Of a stretch of DNA of 8,336 nucleotides, positions 6,551 to 8,336 are shown piece after piece. Made by a program: the position numbers and the translations under genes. The DNA is taken from NCBI GenBank assembly GCA_012274175.1, contig JAAOZZ010000213.1, positions 1-8,336 of the forward strand. The letters run 5' to 3'. The notes below the pieces were generated by a model. The model was not told where the DNA came from and made no database searches. It saw only the letters and a list, made by a program, of their open reading frames with translations. The DNA comes from Betaproteobacteria bacterium. Lineage in GTDB: Bacteria; Pseudomonadota; Gammaproteobacteria; Burkholderiales; Usitatibacteraceae. Numbering within the stretch: position 1 is the first letter of the stretch; each line of letters begins with the position of its first letter.

Positions 6551-7852
6551 ATGGCGGACGACAATCCGGCCCTGTTCAAGTCCACCCATGCCGGTGCGCG
6601 GCCCTACGCGGGGTGCCTCTACCGCCGCCGCTCGAGTTGCCGCCTGTGTACGCGGGAGGAGCTCACCAAAGTCTTCTCCCTCGCGCCCACGCCCCTGGCC
6701 AACGCCTTCGTCCGGGAGGACGCGGTGCACCGCGAGCAGCATCTGTATCCGCTGGACGTCTTCTTCTGCGACGGATGCGGGCATTTGCAGCTGCTCGACG
6801 TCGTCGATCCGGTGGCGCTCTACGAGCACTACGTCTATGTCTCCGGCACGTCGCCCGTGTTCGTGCGCCACTTCAGGGACTACGCAAATTACGTGATCGA
6901 CAATTTCCGGCCTCCTGCGGCGGGACTGGTGGTCGACATCGCATCCAACGACGGGACGCTGCTGCGTTTCTTCAAGGATGCGGGACATCCGATCCTCGGG
7001 GTGGATCCGGCCCGGGAGATCGCCTCGCGGGCCATGGCCTCGGGAATCCCGACGTTGGTCGAGTTCTTCTCCCCGGAACTCGCCGGGCGGATCCGCAGGG
7101 AGCACGGTTCCGCGAGCGTGGTCACGGCCAACAACGTGATTGCGCACGTGGACGACCTGGAGTCGTTCATGGTCGGAGTGCGCGAGCTCCTCGCTGACGA
7201 TGGGGTATTCGTGTTCGAGGTGTCGAACCTCGCCGACGTGGTCGAGAACACGCTGTTCGACATGATTTACCACGAGCACCTCGACTACCACTCGGTGAAG
7301 CCGCTGATGGAGTTCTTCGCGCGCTGCGGGATGGAGTTGATCGAGGCGATATGCGTGGAATCGCACGGCGGCTCGTTGCGCGGCGTGGTTCAGCGCAAGG
7401 GCGGCCCGCGGCGGATCGGCGCCTCCGTCGCGCATGCGCTGGCGCGTGAACAGGAGCTCAGGCTCGACCGTGCCGAGACGTTCCAGAAGTTCGCCGCGCA
7501 CATCGAATCCATCAAGCTCGAATTGGTCGGGCTCCTGCGCCGCCTGAAGTCGGAAGGCAGGAGCATCGCGGGGTTCGGGGCGCCCGCCAAGACGACGACG
7601 CTCATGTACCACTTCGGCATCGAGCGCGAGATGATCGATTTCATCGTCGACGACAGTCCCCTCAAGCAGGGGCATTACACCCCCGGCATGCACATCCCCG
7701 TCGTGCCGGCCGCTCACATGTACCAGCACCGGCCGGACTACCTGCTGATCCTGGCGTGGAACTTCGCCGAGCCGATCATGGCCAAACAAGCGGCGTTCCG
7801 CGATGGCGGGGGACGCTTCATCATCCCGCTGCCGAAGATCATGGTGGTCTGA
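6551..7852 (+). CDS. NDP-4-keto-sugar 3-C-methyltransferase (TylC3/TcaB9/KijD1-like)
   Basis: SAM-dependent methyltransferase of 433 residues with the three-part layout of sugar 3-C-methyltransferases. An N-terminal zinc-binding domain has C30, C33, C73 and C76 (CRLC and CDGC), with the characteristic APTPLANAF and YPLDVFFC segments between. The central SAM domain carries VVDIASNDGTLL (motif I, D129), GVDP (150-153) and NNVIAHV (194-200). The active-site motif is YHEH at 240-243. Spacing from H199 to Y240 and H243 matches that between His181, Tyr222 and His225 of TcaB9 as I recall them. The C-terminal domain has GFGAPAKTTT and the VDDSPLKQGHYTPG segment. Family enzymes deprotonate C3 next to a C4 ketone and add a methyl group, so the dehydratase two genes upstream would supply a suitable 4-keto substrate. 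Usual length is about 410; the slightly longer N-terminus precedes the zinc domain. GTG 6524 would add nine residues. Confidence 0.9.
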   Translation: MADDNPALFKSTHAGARPYAGCLYRRRSSCRLCTREELTKVFSLAPTPLANAFVREDAVHREQHLYPLDVFFCDGCGHLQLLDVVDPVALYEHYVYVSGTSPVFVRHFRDYANYVIDNFRPPAAGLVVDIASNDGTLLRFFKDAGHPILGVDPAREIASRAMASGIPTLVEFFSPELAGRIRREHGSASVVTANNVIAHVDDLESFMVGVRELLADDGVFVFEVSNLADVVENTLFDMIYHEHLDYHSVKPLMEFFARCGMELIEAICVESHGGSLRGVVQRKGGPRRIGASVAHALAREQELRLDRAETFQKFAAHIESIKLELVGLLRRLKSEGRSIAGFGAPAKTTTLMYHFGIEREMIDFIVDDSPLKQGHYTPGMHIPVVPAAHMYQHRPDYLLILAWNFAEPIMAKQAAFRDGGGRFIIPLPKIMVV

Positions 7853-7856
7853 GGGA

Positions 7857-8336
7857 GTGGCAGGCGAGTTGCGCCTTGGCCTCATCGGCGCCGGCCGCTG
7901 GGGCCGGAACTACATCACGACCATCGCCGGGCTGGAGGGCGTGCGGCTCGCGAGCCTCGCAAGCCGCAATCCGCAGAGCGCGCGGCTGGCCGGCCCGGAC
8001 TGTCTCGTCACCGCCGACTGGCATGCGATCCTGGACCGCTCCCGGATCGATGCGGCGATCGTGGCCACGCCGCCCGCGTTGCACGCCGAGATGACGGCCG
8101 CGGCGGTGAAGCGCGGGTTGCCGGTCCTGGTGGAAAAGCCGCTCACGCTCGACCTGGTGGAGGCGGTGGCGCTGCGCGGTCTCGTGGCCGCGCAGGAAGG
8201 CTTCGTCATGGTCGATCACACGCACCTCTTCCACCCCGCCTATCGCGCGCTCAAGCTCGTCGCCCCGCGTTACGGCCCCGTTCACGCGATCGATTGCCGC
8301 TCCGGAAATTACGGGCCGTTCCGCGCCGATACCCGC
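7857..8336 (+). CDS. Gfo/Idh/MocA family NAD(P)-dependent oxidoreductase, N-terminal part
   Basis: Open to the window edge; 160 residues are visible of a family usually 320-400 long, so the gene continues to the right. The Rossmann fold shows GLIGAGRWGRNY (8-19, GxGxxG at 11-16), the ATPP turn at 70-73, and the family motif EKP at 93-95 (LVEKPLTLD), whose Lys is normally catalytic. VDHTHLFHPAY (119-129) begins the substrate domain. The start is uncertain: GTG 7857 begins four bases after the preceding stop, but TTG 7869 gives a more typical N-terminus (MRLGLIGAG) and is better placed relative to GAGGGAG at 7851-7857. The family contains sugar-nucleotide ketoreductases (for example KijD10, a 3-ketoreductase), so reduction of a keto group on the C-methylated sugar is a reasonable guess. 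Other dehydrogenase roles remain open. Confidence 0.87.
   Translation, partial: MAGELRLGLIGAGRWGRNYITTIAGLEGVRLASLASRNPQSARLAGPDCLVTADWHAILDRSRIDAAIVATPPALHAEMTAAAVKRGLPVLVEKPLTLDLVEAVALRGLVAAQEGFVMVDHTHLFHPAYRALKLVAPRYGPVHAIDCRSGNYGPFRADTR

Noticed and set aside
4550..7885. A 1111-codon open frame on the minus strand
   Set aside because: It runs antisense through the radical SAM and methyltransferase genes and into the next gene. Its product is dominated by His, Arg, Glu, Asp, Val and Leu without any domain, as expected when G+C-rich third positions remove stops from the opposite strand. The + strand genes have clear motifs and ribosome sites.
7756..8094. A forward 112-codon open frame across the methyltransferase/oxidoreductase junction
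   Set aside because: It lies out of frame with both genes and encodes Arg/Ser/Pro/Ala-rich sequence. The oxidoreductase frame beginning at 7857 has clear Rossmann and EKP motifs.
1..8336. tRNA, rRNA, CRISPR array, insertion sequence or attachment site
   Set aside because: I looked for repeats with regular spacing, terminal inverted repeats, transposase motifs and tRNA-like folds in the few non-coding stretches and found none.

Overview
The window is a high-G+C stretch (G/C dominates third codon positions throughout) from what is most likely a Gram-negative bacterium, probably a proteobacterium. The Gram-negative call rests on the polysaccharide-export lipoprotein with a lipobox at 1806-2603, a type of protein that works at the outer membrane. 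The sequence does not allow a genus to be named. All seven supported genes lie on the + strand, tightly packed, and look like one exopolysaccharide, capsule or O-antigen type operon that begins just after a 297-base non-coding leader and runs off the right edge.

Layout: (1) 1-297, leader with a possible -10 element, short direct repeats, a T-tract and a perfect 13-base inverted repeat; (2) 298-1743, a WbaP-type polyprenyl-phosphate sugar-1-phosphate transferase that would start the glycan on its lipid carrier; (3) 1806-2603, a short Wza-type export lipoprotein; (4) 2629-3354, a glucose-1-phosphate cytidylyltransferase (RfbF type); (5) 3351-4415, a CDP-glucose 4,6-dehydratase-like SDR enzyme whose ATG overlaps the previous stop; (6) 4418-6520, a 700-residue B12-binding-type radical SAM enzyme of unknown substrate; (7) 6551-7852, a TylC3/TcaB9-type sugar 3-C-methyltransferase; (8) 7857-8336, the N-terminal part of a Gfo/Idh/MocA oxidoreductase, cut by the window edge.

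Together genes 4, 5, 7 and 8 suggest a route from glucose-1-phosphate to CDP-glucose, then CDP-4-keto-6-deoxyglucose, then a 3-C-methyl-branched 4-keto sugar, then a reduced 3-C-methyl-6-deoxyhexose. Such branched sugars are rare in bacterial surface glycans. The most intriguing element is the radical SAM gene placed between the dehydratase and the classical C-methyltransferase. It could install a second unusual modification on the same sugar or on the finished glycan, but its reaction cannot be read from the sequence. No glycosyltransferase, flippase, polymerase, RNA gene, CRISPR array, insertion sequence or convincing terminator was seen in the window.
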